In this document: positions 6,503-14,344 of the stretch, one piece after another
Layout: every line of letters starts with the position of its first letter
Numbering within the stretch: the stretch's first letter is position 1
Assembly (NCBI GenBank): GCA_030018695.1
Contig: JASEHI010000026.1
Span: 1-33,283 of the forward strand
Reading direction: 5' to 3'
Source: Anaerolineales bacterium
GTDB taxonomy: Bacteria > Chloroflexota > Anaerolineae > Anaerolineales > Villigracilaceae
DNA length: 33,283 bases
The notes under the pieces: model-generated
What the model was told of the DNA's origin: nothing
Seen by the model: the letters and a program-made list of their open reading frames with translations, nothing else
The model's database searches: none
Program-made: the position numbers and the translations under genes

Positions 6503-7282
6503 GACTTGCTGGTTGGTTTTCATTCCTTGGAATTGAGCGATAAGCCTGTCATTGTCCACGCGTCACTGTCAGCGTTTGGAGAGATCCAGGGCGGCGCGGA
6601 GACACTGGTCAGCGCGCTGTTGGCGGTCTTCGATTCGGTGGTCATGCCGGTGTTTACCTACAAAACGATGATCATCCCGCCTGTGGGGCCGGAAAACAAT
6701 GCCATCCCCTACGGCTCCGGCGCGGACCAAAATCGCATGGCCGAGTTCTTCGACCTCAAAATGCCCGCCGACCCGCTGATGGGTGCTATCGCGGAGGCGC
6801 TGCGCAAGCATCCGCGCGCGCGACGCTCAACGCACCCCATTTTGTCTTTTGCCGGCGTCAACGCCAGGGCAGCCCTCGTCGCGCAGAGCCTCTCCGATCC
6901 GCTGGCCCCCATCGGAACGCTGGCGAAACAGGATGGCTGGGTGCTCTTGCTGGGGGTGAATCAGACCATCAATACCAGCATCCATTATGCCGAGAAACTG
7001 GCCGGACGGAAGCAGTTCACTCGCTGGGCGCTGACACCCGAGGGGGTGCGCCAGTGCGCGGGCTTTCCGGGCTGCTCGGCGGGATTCCAGTCCATTGCGC
7101 CGGAGGCGGAGCGCTGTGCGCGCCGCGTGCGCCTCGGAAACGCGACCGTACAGGCTGTGCCGCTCAAAATGCTGTTCAAGGCCGCCATGGCGCTCATAAG
7201 AAACGACCCGCTGGCGTTATTGTGCCAGCAGGCTGATTGTCCACGCTGCAACGAAATCCGGATGCACTATGCGGCGGGGTGA
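6485..7282 (+). CDS. Aminoglycoside N(3)-acetyltransferase family (AAC(3)) protein
   Basis: The 265-residue protein belongs to the antibiotic_NAT family, which transfers acetyl from acetyl-CoA to the 3-amino group of 2-deoxystreptamine aminoglycosides. Some members (YokD, FrbF type) act on other amines. Family features are VIVHASLSAFGEIQGGAETLVSALL at the start, VVMPVFTYK, RKHPRARRSTHPILSFAG with the conserved HP, and GWVLLLGVNQTINTSIHYAEKL. A Cys-rich tail (C-x4-C-x2-C) at the end is unusual and might bind metal. The ATG at 6485 lies in the octamer repeat, so the first six residues (MTIRLQ) derive from repeat DNA and no clear ribosome binding site precedes it. Whether it confers resistance cannot be said from the sequence. 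Confidence 0.82.
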   Translation: MTIRLQDLLVGFHSLELSDKPVIVHASLSAFGEIQGGAETLVSALLAVFDSVVMPVFTYKTMIIPPVGPENNAIPYGSGADQNRMAEFFDLKMPADPLMGAIAEALRKHPRARRSTHPILSFAGVNARAALVAQSLSDPLAPIGTLAKQDGWVLLLGVNQTINTSIHYAEKLAGRKQFTRWALTPEGVRQCAGFPGCSAGFQSIAPEAERCARRVRLGNATVQAVPLKMLFKAAMALIRNDPLALLCQQADCPRCNEIRMHYAAG

Positions 7283-7290
7283 TTTGCCTC

Positions 7291-7331
7291 TTGACATTCT
7301 TGCTGCAATGCTGTACAGTATTCCTGTACAG
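7291..7331 (+). promoter_or_regulatory. yefM-yoeB promoter with paired CTGTACAG operators
   Basis: TTGACA at 7291-7296 and TACAGT at 7314-7319 are separated by exactly 17 bases. Two perfect CTGTACAG palindromes lie at 7311-7318, covering the -10 box, and at 7324-7331, covering the expected start. Their centres are 13 bp apart. The E. coli yefM-yoeB operator also uses paired TGTACA-core palindromes about one helical turn apart, so this is very likely the autoregulatory site. Confidence 0.85.
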
Positions 7332-7345
7332 AATGGAGAAGATCA

Positions 7346-7636
7346 ATGTCCCTGCACACCAATTATACCCAGGCGCGCGCTGGTTTTGCCAAATTGCTGG
7401 ATAAAGTCACGCGCGACCGCGAAGTGGTCGTCATCCGGCGCCGCGGCGCGGAGGATGTGGCGCTCATCTCGGCTGCGGAGCTTTCCAGCCTGACCGAAAC
7501 GGCTTACCTGCTGCGCTCACCCAAAAACGCCGAGCGATTGCTGGCTGCGCTGGGCCGCGCCCTGAAGAACGAGGGCCAGCCGCTTACCATAGAAGAATTG
7601 CGCCGTGAGGTGGGATTTGAGTCCGAAAAAGCGTGA
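7346..7636 (+). CDS. yefM: YefM-type (Phd/YefM family) antitoxin
   Basis: The 96-residue protein has the Phd/YefM N-terminal DNA-binding fold: NYTQARAGFAKLLDKVTRDREVVVIRRRGAEDVALISAAELSSL shows the typical strand-helix pattern with the RRRGAEDVALIS core, followed by TAYLLRSPKNAERLL. The acidic C-terminal part (LTIEELRREVGFESEKA) would wrap the YoeB toxin. Antitoxin and complex repress their own promoter, here through the twin CTGTACAG sites upstream. GGAG at 7335-7338 serves the ATG at 7346. It overlaps the toxin gene by 20 to 32 bases, depending on the toxin start, which implies coupled translation. Confidence 0.9.
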   Translation: MSLHTNYTQARAGFAKLLDKVTRDREVVVIRRRGAEDVALISAAELSSLTETAYLLRSPKNAERLLAALGRALKNEGQPLTIEELRREVGFESEKA

Positions 7637-7886
7637 GGCGGTCTTCCAACCCGAATTCCTGGAAGACTTGCGTTACTGGGTGGAAACCGACCGCAAAACA
7701 GCCCTGCGCGCTTTCGACTTGATCGAGGCAATTCTACGCGACCCCTTCCAGGGCATCGGCAAGCCGGAACCGCTGCGCTACTTTGCACCCGGCACTTGGT
7801 CACGGAGGCTGACGCAGGAACATCGCATCGTTTATCTGGTGCGAGATGGCAGGATTGATTTTTTGCAGGGGAGGTACCATTATTGA
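7617..7886 (+). CDS. yoeB: YoeB/Txe-family mRNA interferase toxin
   Basis: This ribosome-dependent RNase of the RelE fold cuts mRNA in the A site when freed from YefM. The whole family pattern is readable: FLEDLRYW, then PFQGIGKPEPL, WSRRLTQEHRIVYLV and the C-terminal RYHY. These include the residues used by YoeB for catalysis (the Glu of KPEP, the Arg of WSRR, and the final His-Tyr). The start is probably TTG at 7617 (89 residues), preceded by GAGGTGGG. A GTG at 7605 in the same frame is the alternative (93 residues). The usual Cys before RYHY is Gly here (QGRYHY), which is unlikely to abolish activity. Confidence 0.88.
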   Translation: MSPKKREAVFQPEFLEDLRYWVETDRKTALRAFDLIEAILRDPFQGIGKPEPLRYFAPGTWSRRLTQEHRIVYLVRDGRIDFLQGRYHY

Positions 7887-8049
7887 TCCCCTTGCTGTGA
7901 CCTAATATTTGACCGGAAGTTTCCGAGGGCTGTCGTTGGAGACCTCTGGTCAGTCTTCGGGCAGGTCGGGAGATGCCGCCCAAGCAAGTTCCCCCTTATT
8001 TACGGCAAATGCAATCAAGGTGATCATTTCACTGATTACTGAAAACTGA
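7887..8049. other. Convergent intergenic region between yoeB and dnaE
   Basis: No gene or clear terminator is seen in these 163 bases. The right part (about 8007-8057) has another degenerate repeat of the ACTGATCACTG kind, which runs to the dnaE stop codon. Confidence 0.5.
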
Positions 8050-11000
8050 TCACTGGTATACGATCGGCTCGATGCGAATGTTTTCCTCGCCGACCATGCC
8101 CTTGAGTTTATCTCTCAATTCAGCGCACAGGTGGGTGGTATCGTTGGGGAATTCGATCAGGTGGCCGCGCCCGTTCTCGAAAATGTGCAAGGTGAAATGA
8201 TCCCTGCCGGGGTGAGAGATGAACGTCCCGTGCAGGCGCTGGATGCGCCGGTAGTCACGCGCCGGGTCGTCGCTGGGACGCAGGATCACACTGATCATCT
8301 GCGGGGGGTGGTCGGCGTTCAGGGTGGCGGGAGGGGTGATTGGCGAGCGGGGGAGCAGGGGAGCAGAGGAGGATGTCTCCCCGGAGGGTTGGGAGGCTCG
8401 CACAGGCAGGAGAGCAGAGGAGGATGTCTCCTCAGAGGGTTGGGAGGCTGGCGCAGGCAGGGCGGCAAAACTGGTATTACCGGTAAGCGCCTCTTCCCAG
8501 CCAGGCGGGAAGACTTCGGGCGGAGGCGGAACAGTCTCGCCTTCCCCGGCACCTGCGTCCGGGGCAGGTGTGCCGGGGTAAGCTGGAGAGGGTTCGGCGA
8601 CGCGCTTCGGGGAGTCCGCTCCGGCGGCCTTCGCCTGCGCTTTCTGTTTCTCGGCAGAGACGATCAGTTTAATGTCCGTCCGGATGTTATCCACCAAAAC
8701 TTTCGGCGGAGAGGACTCTGCATCCACCTTGCCCTCGCCAATGATGATCTGGCCGATCTCTAGAATCGACTCAAACCTTGTCCACGTGCGCGGGAAGACG
8801 ACCAGTTCGATGTTACCCTGGATGTCCTCCAATGTTACAAAGGCCATCATGTTGCCAGTCTTGGTCTGATGTGTGCGGATGTTGGCGACCATGCCAGCCA
8901 CGCGGACTTTCTCCTGGTGGGCGGCCTCGCCCAATTGGCCGGAGAAGTAACTGACGATCTGCGCGAGGGTTGCCATGTGAGCGGTGAGCGGATGTTCGGA
9001 AACGTACAGGCCGAGCAGTTCGCGTTCCCAGTTGAGCTGCTCACGCGAGTCGAGGTCAGGGACATCCGGGAGGCTGATGTTGTCACTGACGCCGGTCGCT
9101 CCGCCGAAGAGACTCATCTGGCCCATCTGCTCGGCGCGGAAGTGGGCGGCGCTGACGGCGACGATGCGGTCGAGGGCGGCGAGCATGGCCGCGCGCCGAC
9201 CGAACTGGTCGAGGGCGCCGACTTTGATCAGACACTCCAAAGCGCGCTTGCCGACCGCGCGCAGGTCAACCCGCCGGGCAAGGTCGTTCAGGCTGGTGAA
9301 GGGGCCTGCGCAGCGAGCCTTGAGGATCAGTTCCACCGCCCCCTGTCCGGCGTTCTTGACCGCGCCCAGCCCAAAGCGAATGGCTTCTGGCAAAGGGCGG
9401 ATGGCGGATGGCGAATGGCGGATGGCAGATGGCGGCTCCCCAATTTCGCTTGCAATCTGCAATTGGCTATTTTCTATCGGCTCGATGATGAAATCCCAAT
9501 CGCTGGCGTTGATATCCGGCGGCAGGGCTTGGATGCCCATGCCGCGGGCTTCAGCAACATAGAGAGCTACTTTTTCAATCTGGTTCTTCGAGACCGAGAG
9601 CAGGGCGGTCATGTACTCGGCCGGGTAATGGCGCTTGAGATAGGCGGTCTGGACGGCGAGGATACCGTAATCGGCGGCGTGGCTGTTATGGACAATGATG
9701 TCATTGGCGATAAAACTATGATTGCCGGAAACTTCCATATCGTAGGTCTGTTTTTCGCCGGTGTATTCAATGCTGATAATTTCATCCCAGTAAACATCGC
9801 TTTCGGACAGACGGCGGAGAGATTGGTCATCAAAATAATCAGCCAGTCTGCCAATCGTCTCGCGTGTGAAGCCGCGTTTCGTGGCAGTCTGGATAGGGTA
9901 GAACTCGCGCGGGGCAATGCCGCTGGTGGCGTTCATTTCCAGCCACGTGACGCCCGCTCGTTCTTTTGCATTTCGAACCAGTCCCTTAACCGCTACAGGA
10001 ACGACATCTTTTGTACCAATGACTCGTTCTGGTTTTATTTGGAGTAAAGTATGCAAGTCACTCTGGCGTTTGGTACTCAAAAAGTGACGACCAATTTGTG
10101 TTGCAAAAGTAGACAGGTTCTCGTAGCTGGTGACGAATAGTTGCCAGCCAATACGGCCATCTTTGTACGGGAATGTGACCTGCCGCAAGCGGCTGAGAAT
10201 GCCCAGCCGCAGGAGCAGATGTTGTAACTGCCGCGCCATGCGCTCAGAGGCGGTCGCATAAAACAGGCTGCGACCTTTTACGTCAATGTGTCCATCACCT
10301 TCCCACATGCGGCTGATGAGCAGGCCAATCTGGTGATTGGTCAATTCGAAGGCGGCGGCAGGAATTTCTTTCTGACGGGCATTTTTGTCCCACATTTTAT
10401 TTTCTTTTGCCCACTGAACAATGTCTGGCTCTATCTTCCGGTCTACGCGGCCTGCATACACCGAAAATGTTTTTTTATGCACCGCGACCGAGCATTTGAC
10501 GTTCTCAAATTCCTGCGCGGCACGGACGAAATCGTCAATCTGTTGTCTATCCTGGCTGTAAAAATAAACAGAATGGGTATGGCACAAATTCCCTTCGGCC
10601 AGCAGGTGGCCGAGGGTAATGACTTGATGTTCCGGCCACTTACGGACACCTTCTACCGGCAGGCAGCGCGGTACAGCAATCATGTCGCCGGTTTGCAGGT
10701 GATCGAGAATTTTCCAGCCATCGTATGTGTAGAATGGATGGTTGGCCGTTGCTTCAATGGTATGACCGAGTGCCGTCGTAAGGCGGTAAACGGGTTTAAC
10801 GCCGTTTTGATTGATTTTAGCCACGGGCGCGGCGCGCAGCTTAAGGGTCGAGGTTTCGCAAGCGATGGTTTCGGCTAAATGTGCGATTCCGTTGTACAAG
10901 TCTGCAATTTTGACCAGGCGTCCAGTTGCCGCATCCAGCACTTCGACATCACCGGGCAAACATTTGTTGAATCCGTAACGGGCGAATTCTTCCCAGTCAG

Positions 11001-13212
11001 TGTAAATATCCGCAGCGGTCTTTTCCGGGATACCGCGCGCCGTCGCGCCCGCAACGAACTTGCCGCGATGTTTTTCGATATCCTTTTTCTTCTTCTTGGA
11101 GATGGCGCTGCGCAAGTCATCGGCTTCGGAAGGTGTGTATCCGGCCAGTTCGACCGCGGCGCGCATCAACTGTTCCTGATAGACAGGAATGCCGTAGGTT
11201 GAGCGGAAGATGGGTTCGAGTGAGGGGTGGCGGTATTCAGCCTGGCTCTCGCCGTGCATGCGGCTGATGTAATCGGGGATGAATTCCATCGGGCCGGGAC
11301 GGTAGAGGGCCACCATGGCGATAACGTGTTCCAGCGAGGTGGGCTTCATCTGCACCAGCCAGCGGGTCATGCCCGAACCTTCCAGTTGGAAGACGCCGGC
11401 CGTATTCCCTTCACCCAGCAGGGTGTACGTGTCGGCATCGTCGGTGGGGATGTTATCCAGATTCAGTGTGACCCCGTGCCGCTGCTGGATCAGGTCGCAG
11501 GCGCGCGCCATGATGGTCAGCGTGGCCAGGCCGAGGAAATCCACCTTGAGCATCTTGAGATTTTCGAGAATACCCATCTCGAACTGAGTGACGGTCTTGA
11601 TCGGCGTCTCCTCGGAGTTGCTGGTGGGACGGTGCAACGGCAGGTATTCGATCAGCGGTCTATCCGAGATGACCACACCCGCGGCGTGCGTACCCGCGTT
11701 GCGGACGACGCCTTCCATCTTGCTGGCGGTATCAATCAGTTCACGGATGTGATCCGACGACTTGTACTCTTTCTTTAATTCCGAAATCTGTTCCACGGCC
11801 TTGGCCAGCGTCATCGGCTTGCCGGGGATATTCGGGACGAGTTTGGCGATGCGGTCCACTTCGGGGAGGGGGATGTCTTTCACCCGCGCCACATCCCGCA
11901 ACGCGGCGCGTGCCCCCAGCGTGCCAAAGGTAATGATCTGGGCTACCTTGTCCTGCCCATACTTTTGGACGGCGTATTCCAACATCTCGGCGCGGCGGTC
12001 GTCGCGGAAATCCAGGTCAATATCCGGCATCGAAATGCGGCCCGGGTTCAGGAAACGCTCGAAGAGCAACTCGTGCTGAAGGGGATCAACCAGCGTGATG
12101 TCCAGCACGTAGGCGACGATCGAGCCGGCCGCCGAGCCGCGTGCGTTGTACCAGATGCCCCGTTCACGGGCGTGGCGGCACAGATCCCAGACGATGAGAA
12201 AATAGGCGTCGAATTTCATTTTGTGGATGACGTCTAACTCATAGTCGAGCCGTTCGCGGACCGTGGGACTGGTCGCCCGTTCCCCATAGCGACGCGCGGC
12301 CCCCTCTGTGCAGAGCGTCCGCAGGTAGATTTCGGGCGTGAGGCCTTCTGGAAGATCGAATCTAGGCAGCCGGTATTCCTTGACCTCCAGGTTTACGTTG
12401 CAGCGTTCGGCGATGAGCAAGGTATTTTTCAGCGCCTCGGGGGCCTCGGCGAACAGGCGTGACATCTCCTCCGCTGTGCGCAAGTAGTAAGATGGATCCG
12501 TCATCCGCATCCGGTCGGGGTCGGAGAGCAGCGCGCCGGTCTGGATGGCAAGCAGGATGTCCTGCAGATGGGCGTCTTCGCGGTCTATGTAATGTACGTC
12601 GTTGGTGGCGATGAAACGGGCGTCGTAGCGATGGCCAAGTTCGAGCAGGTTCTTGTTGATGCTTTCCAGTTCCTGGATGTCGTGCTGCTGGAGTTCGAGA
12701 TAGAAATTATTCTTGCCAAAGACCTCGAAGTACCAGTCGAGCGATTTTCGCGCCTCTTCGACCCGGCCTTGTTCGAGCAGGCGCGGCACCTCCGCCGACA
12801 TACAGCCCGAAGAGCAGATCAGGCCTTCGGCATGTTTGGCCAGGAATGCTTTGTCTATGCGGGGGTAGTAATAGAAGCCTTCGAGCTGCGCCGCGCTGGC
12901 GATTTGGAGCAGGTTCTTGTAGCCGGTCTCGTTCTCGGCCAGCAGCAGCAGATGGGAGGACTTGCGGTCTTCCTTGGCGTCGTGTTCCTTCATCGTCCGC
13001 GCGGCCATGTATGTTTCCAGCCCGATGATGGGCTTGATGCCTTGTTCCTTGGCGGCGTTGTAGAACTCGATCACCCCGAACATCGTGCCGTGGTCGGTGA
13101 TGGCCAGGGCGGGCATATTCATCTCTTTGGCGCGCTTGACCAGCTTCTTGATGTTGCTGAAGCCGTCGAGCAGGGAATATTCGCTATGGACGTGGAGGTG
13201 GGCGAAGGACAT
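8050..13212 (-). CDS. dnaE: DNA polymerase III alpha subunit with an in-frame intein
   Basis: The 1720-residue precursor is the catalytic subunit of the replicative polymerase. Start ATG at 13212 gives MSFAHLHVHSEYSLLDG, the PHP domain with its HxHxH metal motif. Further landmarks are ITDHGTMFG, PDIDLDF and KVDFLGLATLT (the three catalytic Asp), NAGTHAAGVVIS, the YRPGPMEFIPDYISR region, and an OB fold (VRVAGMVANIRTHQTKTGNMMAF). Residues 751-1176 are an intein, leaving 1294 residues after splicing. Two repeat-derived stretches are in frame: a PSAIR-type repeat just before IRFGLGAVKN (9378-9480), and a Pro/Ser linker with a 17-codon duplication (8361-8460) before a C-terminal domain that contacts other replisome parts. 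The upstream leader carries CGTGTAAA repeats and a TATAAT at 13307-13312. Confidence 0.95.
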   Translation of the reverse strand: MSFAHLHVHSEYSLLDGFSNIKKLVKRAKEMNMPALAITDHGTMFGVIEFYNAAKEQGIKPIIGLETYMAARTMKEHDAKEDRKSSHLLLLAENETGYKNLLQIASAAQLEGFYYYPRIDKAFLAKHAEGLICSSGCMSAEVPRLLEQGRVEEARKSLDWYFEVFGKNNFYLELQQHDIQELESINKNLLELGHRYDARFIATNDVHYIDREDAHLQDILLAIQTGALLSDPDRMRMTDPSYYLRTAEEMSRLFAEAPEALKNTLLIAERCNVNLEVKEYRLPRFDLPEGLTPEIYLRTLCTEGAARRYGERATSPTVRERLDYELDVIHKMKFDAYFLIVWDLCRHARERGIWYNARGSAAGSIVAYVLDITLVDPLQHELLFERFLNPGRISMPDIDLDFRDDRRAEMLEYAVQKYGQDKVAQIITFGTLGARAALRDVARVKDIPLPEVDRIAKLVPNIPGKPMTLAKAVEQISELKKEYKSSDHIRELIDTASKMEGVVRNAGTHAAGVVISDRPLIEYLPLHRPTSNSEETPIKTVTQFEMGILENLKMLKVDFLGLATLTIMARACDLIQQRHGVTLNLDNIPTDDADTYTLLGEGNTAGVFQLEGSGMTRWLVQMKPTSLEHVIAMVALYRPGPMEFIPDYISRMHGESQAEYRHPSLEPIFRSTYGIPVYQEQLMRAAVELAGYTPSEADDLRSAISKKKKKDIEKHRGKFVAGATARGIPEKTAADIYTDWEEFARYGFNKCLPGDVEVLDAATGRLVKIADLYNGIAHLAETIACETSTLKLRAAPVAKINQNGVKPVYRLTTALGHTIEATANHPFYTYDGWKILDHLQTGDMIAVPRCLPVEGVRKWPEHQVITLGHLLAEGNLCHTHSVYFYSQDRQQIDDFVRAAQEFENVKCSVAVHKKTFSVYAGRVDRKIEPDIVQWAKENKMWDKNARQKEIPAAAFELTNHQIGLLISRMWEGDGHIDVKGRSLFYATASERMARQLQHLLLRLGILSRLRQVTFPYKDGRIGWQLFVTSYENLSTFATQIGRHFLSTKRQSDLHTLLQIKPERVIGTKDVVPVAVKGLVRNAKERAGVTWLEMNATSGIAPREFYPIQTATKRGFTRETIGRLADYFDDQSLRRLSESDVYWDEIISIEYTGEKQTYDMEVSGNHSFIANDIIVHNSHAADYGILAVQTAYLKRHYPAEYMTALLSVSKNQIEKVALYVAEARGMGIQALPPDINASDWDFIIEPIENSQLQIASEIGEPPSAIRHSPSAIRPLPEAIRFGLGAVKNAGQGAVELILKARCAGPFTSLNDLARRVDLRAVGKRALECLIKVGALDQFGRRAAMLAALDRIVAVSAAHFRAEQMGQMSLFGGATGVSDNISLPDVPDLDSREQLNWERELLGLYVSEHPLTAHMATLAQIVSYFSGQLGEAAHQEKVRVAGMVANIRTHQTKTGNMMAFVTLEDIQGNIELVVFPRTWTRFESILEIGQIIIGEGKVDAESSPPKVLVDNIRTDIKLIVSAEKQKAQAKAAGADSPKRVAEPSPAYPGTPAPDAGAGEGETVPPPPEVFPPGWEEALTGNTSFAALPAPASQPSEETSSSALLPVRASQPSGETSSSAPLLPRSPITPPATLNADHPPQMISVILRPSDDPARDYRRIQRLHGTFISHPGRDHFTLHIFENGRGHLIEFPNDTTHLCAELRDKLKGMVGEENIRIEPIVYQ
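8361..8460. repeat. 51-bp tandem duplication in the dnaE linker
   Basis: Two copies of about 49 bases start at 8361 and 8412 (period 51, a multiple of three), differing at a few positions. On the coding strand they duplicate a 17-residue segment of ASQPSEETSSSALLP type, so the reading frame is kept. Confidence 0.85.
9685..10962 (-). other. DnaE intein with LAGLIDADG homing endonuclease
   Basis: The element encodes 426 residues, from CLPGDVEV to DIIVHN, and splices between FNK and the next residue, Ser of SHAADYG. Splicing blocks are complete: Cys1, block B TANHPF (T72, H75), block F YDMEVSGNHSF (407-417) and the C-terminal His-Asn before Ser+1. Two LAGLIDADG motifs, LGHLLAEGN (117-125) and ISRMWEGDGHID (216-227), keep acidic residues, so the endonuclease may be active. 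The insertion point is three residues downstream of the cyanobacterial split DnaE intein site (Tyr/Cys-Phe-Asn). The extein boundary is clear because intein-free DnaE reads FNKSHAA across it. Confidence 0.95.
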
Positions 13213-13337
13213 GGTTACCGTTAGAAGGTTGCAAGTTTCAGGTTGCAGGTTTAACGTGCCAACCTGTAAACGTGAAAACGTGTAAACGTGTAAACGTATC
13301 AATGCGATTATAGCACGCGTAGGGAATGGTAAAACCT
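13213..13337 (-). repeat. dnaE leader with degenerate repeats and TATAAT box
   Basis: On the minus strand TATAAT (13312-13307) is followed by a leader of about 85 bases. The leader is made of CGTTTACA-type 8-mers (the plus strand reads CGTGAAAA, CGTGTAAA, CGTGTAAA) and a second word series of the GGTTGCAAG/CAGGTTGC type. No strong -35 box is visible. The repeats are therefore part of the dnaE transcript (inference). Confidence 0.55.
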
Positions 13338-13460
13338 ATGTTTGGCTTAAAAATTTACGAGAATTACTTCTGGAACGAACACATCGCGCGCAAGTGGGGG
13401 CAGTGATTGTGCGACCCGCAGGAGCTGGTGGGGCAGTTGAGGAAGAGGAGGGTTGAAATA
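13338..13460 (+). pseudogene. Broken gene fragment, copy 1 of a three-copy C-terminal remnant
   Basis: From ATG 13338 the frame reads MFGLKIYENYFWNEHIARKW, then GQ and a stop codon, and continues past it with a version of LxDPxELxxQLxK. The same fragment follows the PIN gene (14182-14277) and the ATPase gene (15481-15570). The parent family is not recognised. It sits just upstream of the RHH/PIN promoter. Confidence 0.6.
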
Positions 13461-13481
13461 GATAAAAGTTAATGATAAAAT
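13453..13481 (+). promoter_or_regulatory. Promoter of the RHH/PIN module
   Basis: TTGAAA at 13453-13458 and TAAAAT at 13476-13481 are separated by 17 bases. Transcription would start near 13488, giving a leader of about 29 bases with AAAGGA before the ATG at 13517. Confidence 0.65.
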
Positions 13482-13516
13482 AGTGATGGATAAGAAATTC
13501 ATGAAAGGACGCTACC

Positions 13517-13768
13517 ATGCTGTCAAAACACCCCATTCAAATCTACCTGGATGACCGGCAGGACCGGACGTTGCGGAGGCTGGCGGAGGAAAACAAGTTG
13601 TCAATCTCTGCCTTGATTCGCCGCGCCATTGACATGCTGCTGGCGCAAACTCCGGTCGAAAAAGACCCTGCTTATCAGTTGATTGGTCTCATCTCATCGG
13701 GCCTGCACAACCTGGCCGAAGAACATGATGAATATATTGTTCAGGAAATCGAGAAGGAAGGGAAATAA
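13517..13768 (+). CDS. Ribbon-helix-helix antitoxin
   Basis: The 83-residue protein starts with a ribbon-helix-helix DNA-binding fold: HPIQIYLDDRQDRTLRRLAE forms the strand and first helix, and KLSISALIRRAIDMLL the second. The Asp/Glu-rich C-terminal half (LAEEHDEYIVQEIEKEGK) would bind and block the toxin. Its stop codon overlaps the start of the PIN toxin by one base (TAATG), so translation is coupled. The complex probably represses the promoter at 13453-13481. The family is CopG/VapB-like; a precise subfamily is not claimed. Confidence 0.85.
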   Translation: MLSKHPIQIYLDDRQDRTLRRLAEENKLSISALIRRAIDMLLAQTPVEKDPAYQLIGLISSGLHNLAEEHDEYIVQEIEKEGK

Positions 13769-14181
13769 TGGCGCGCCGGATATTTGTGGATACAAGCGCC
13801 TGGCTGGCAGTCATGGACGAAGACGATTCTCATCACAGCGAAGCGGTTGAATTATACAAGCATTTACTGAAAAGCCAGATCAATTTCATAACAACTATTC
13901 TGATTGTCTCTGAAACGCAGATTCTACTGCGCCGGAGGAAAGGGCATGAAAAAACGATGGCTTTCATGAAAAACGTCAACGAAAGCCCGCGCATCGAAAT
14001 TACCTATCCCGATGCGCGCCTGGAACGGGAAGCCAAGCGCATCCTGCGCCAGTATGAAGATCAGGATTTCAGCCTGACGGATGCGATCAGTTTCGCCTTA
14101 ATGCGCCAGAATGGGCTGACTGAGGCATTTGCCTATGATCGGCATTTTGCCACTGCGGGGTACACGATCCTCGCCGAATAG
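13768..14181 (+). CDS. PIN-domain toxin (VapC-like RNase)
   Basis: This 137-residue protein is a PIN-domain nuclease. The acidic metal-binding set is visible: D8 in FVDTSAW, E49 in IVSETQ, D105 in FSLTDAISFALM and D124 in AYDRHF. These toxins use magnesium or manganese to cut tRNA, rRNA or mRNA, and are held by the upstream antitoxin in the resting cell. The start overlaps the antitoxin stop by one base. Directly after its stop codon (14179-14181), copy 2 of the repeated remnant begins, so the module appears to have landed in, or recombined at, that repeat. Confidence 0.88.
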   Translation: MARRIFVDTSAWLAVMDEDDSHHSEAVELYKHLLKSQINFITTILIVSETQILLRRRKGHEKTMAFMKNVNESPRIEITYPDARLEREAKRILRQYEDQDFSLTDAISFALMRQNGLTEAFAYDRHFATAGYTILAE

Positions 14182-14277
14182 TACATCGCGCGCAAATGGG
14201 GTCAGTGGCTGCGCGAGCCGAAGAAATTGCTGGAGCAGTTGGAGAAGTGCGGATTCAAAATCGAAGCTGCGGATTAG
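14182..14277 (+). pseudogene. Gene fragment, copy 2 of the three-copy remnant
   Basis: In frame this reads YIARKWGQWLREPKKLLEQ followed by LEKCGFKIEAAD and a stop, with no start codon. It is the cleanest of the three copies, with no internal stop. The parent gene is unknown. It lies immediately after the PIN toxin stop codon. Confidence 0.6.
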
Positions 14278-14332
14278 TTCGGAAGAGTTGGCGGCGAAGC
14301 GGACACGTAAAACTCAAATTCGTAAGTTGTAG

Positions 14333-14338
14333 TATAAT
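14333..14338 (+). promoter_or_regulatory. -10 box TATAAT placed for a leaderless DUF4143 ATPase mRNA
   Basis: The hexamer ends seven positions before the A of the ATG at 14345. No Shine-Dalgarno sequence lies between. No clear -35 box is present at 16-18 bases spacing, so confidence rests on the -10 box alone. Confidence 0.5.
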
Positions 14339-14344
14339 GAATTT

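Noticed and set aside
8869-10047. Long plus-strand reading frame (392 codons) opposite dnaE
   Set aside because: It is antisense to conserved DnaE and intein sequence, and its protein has no recognisable motif; a GC-rich shadow frame.
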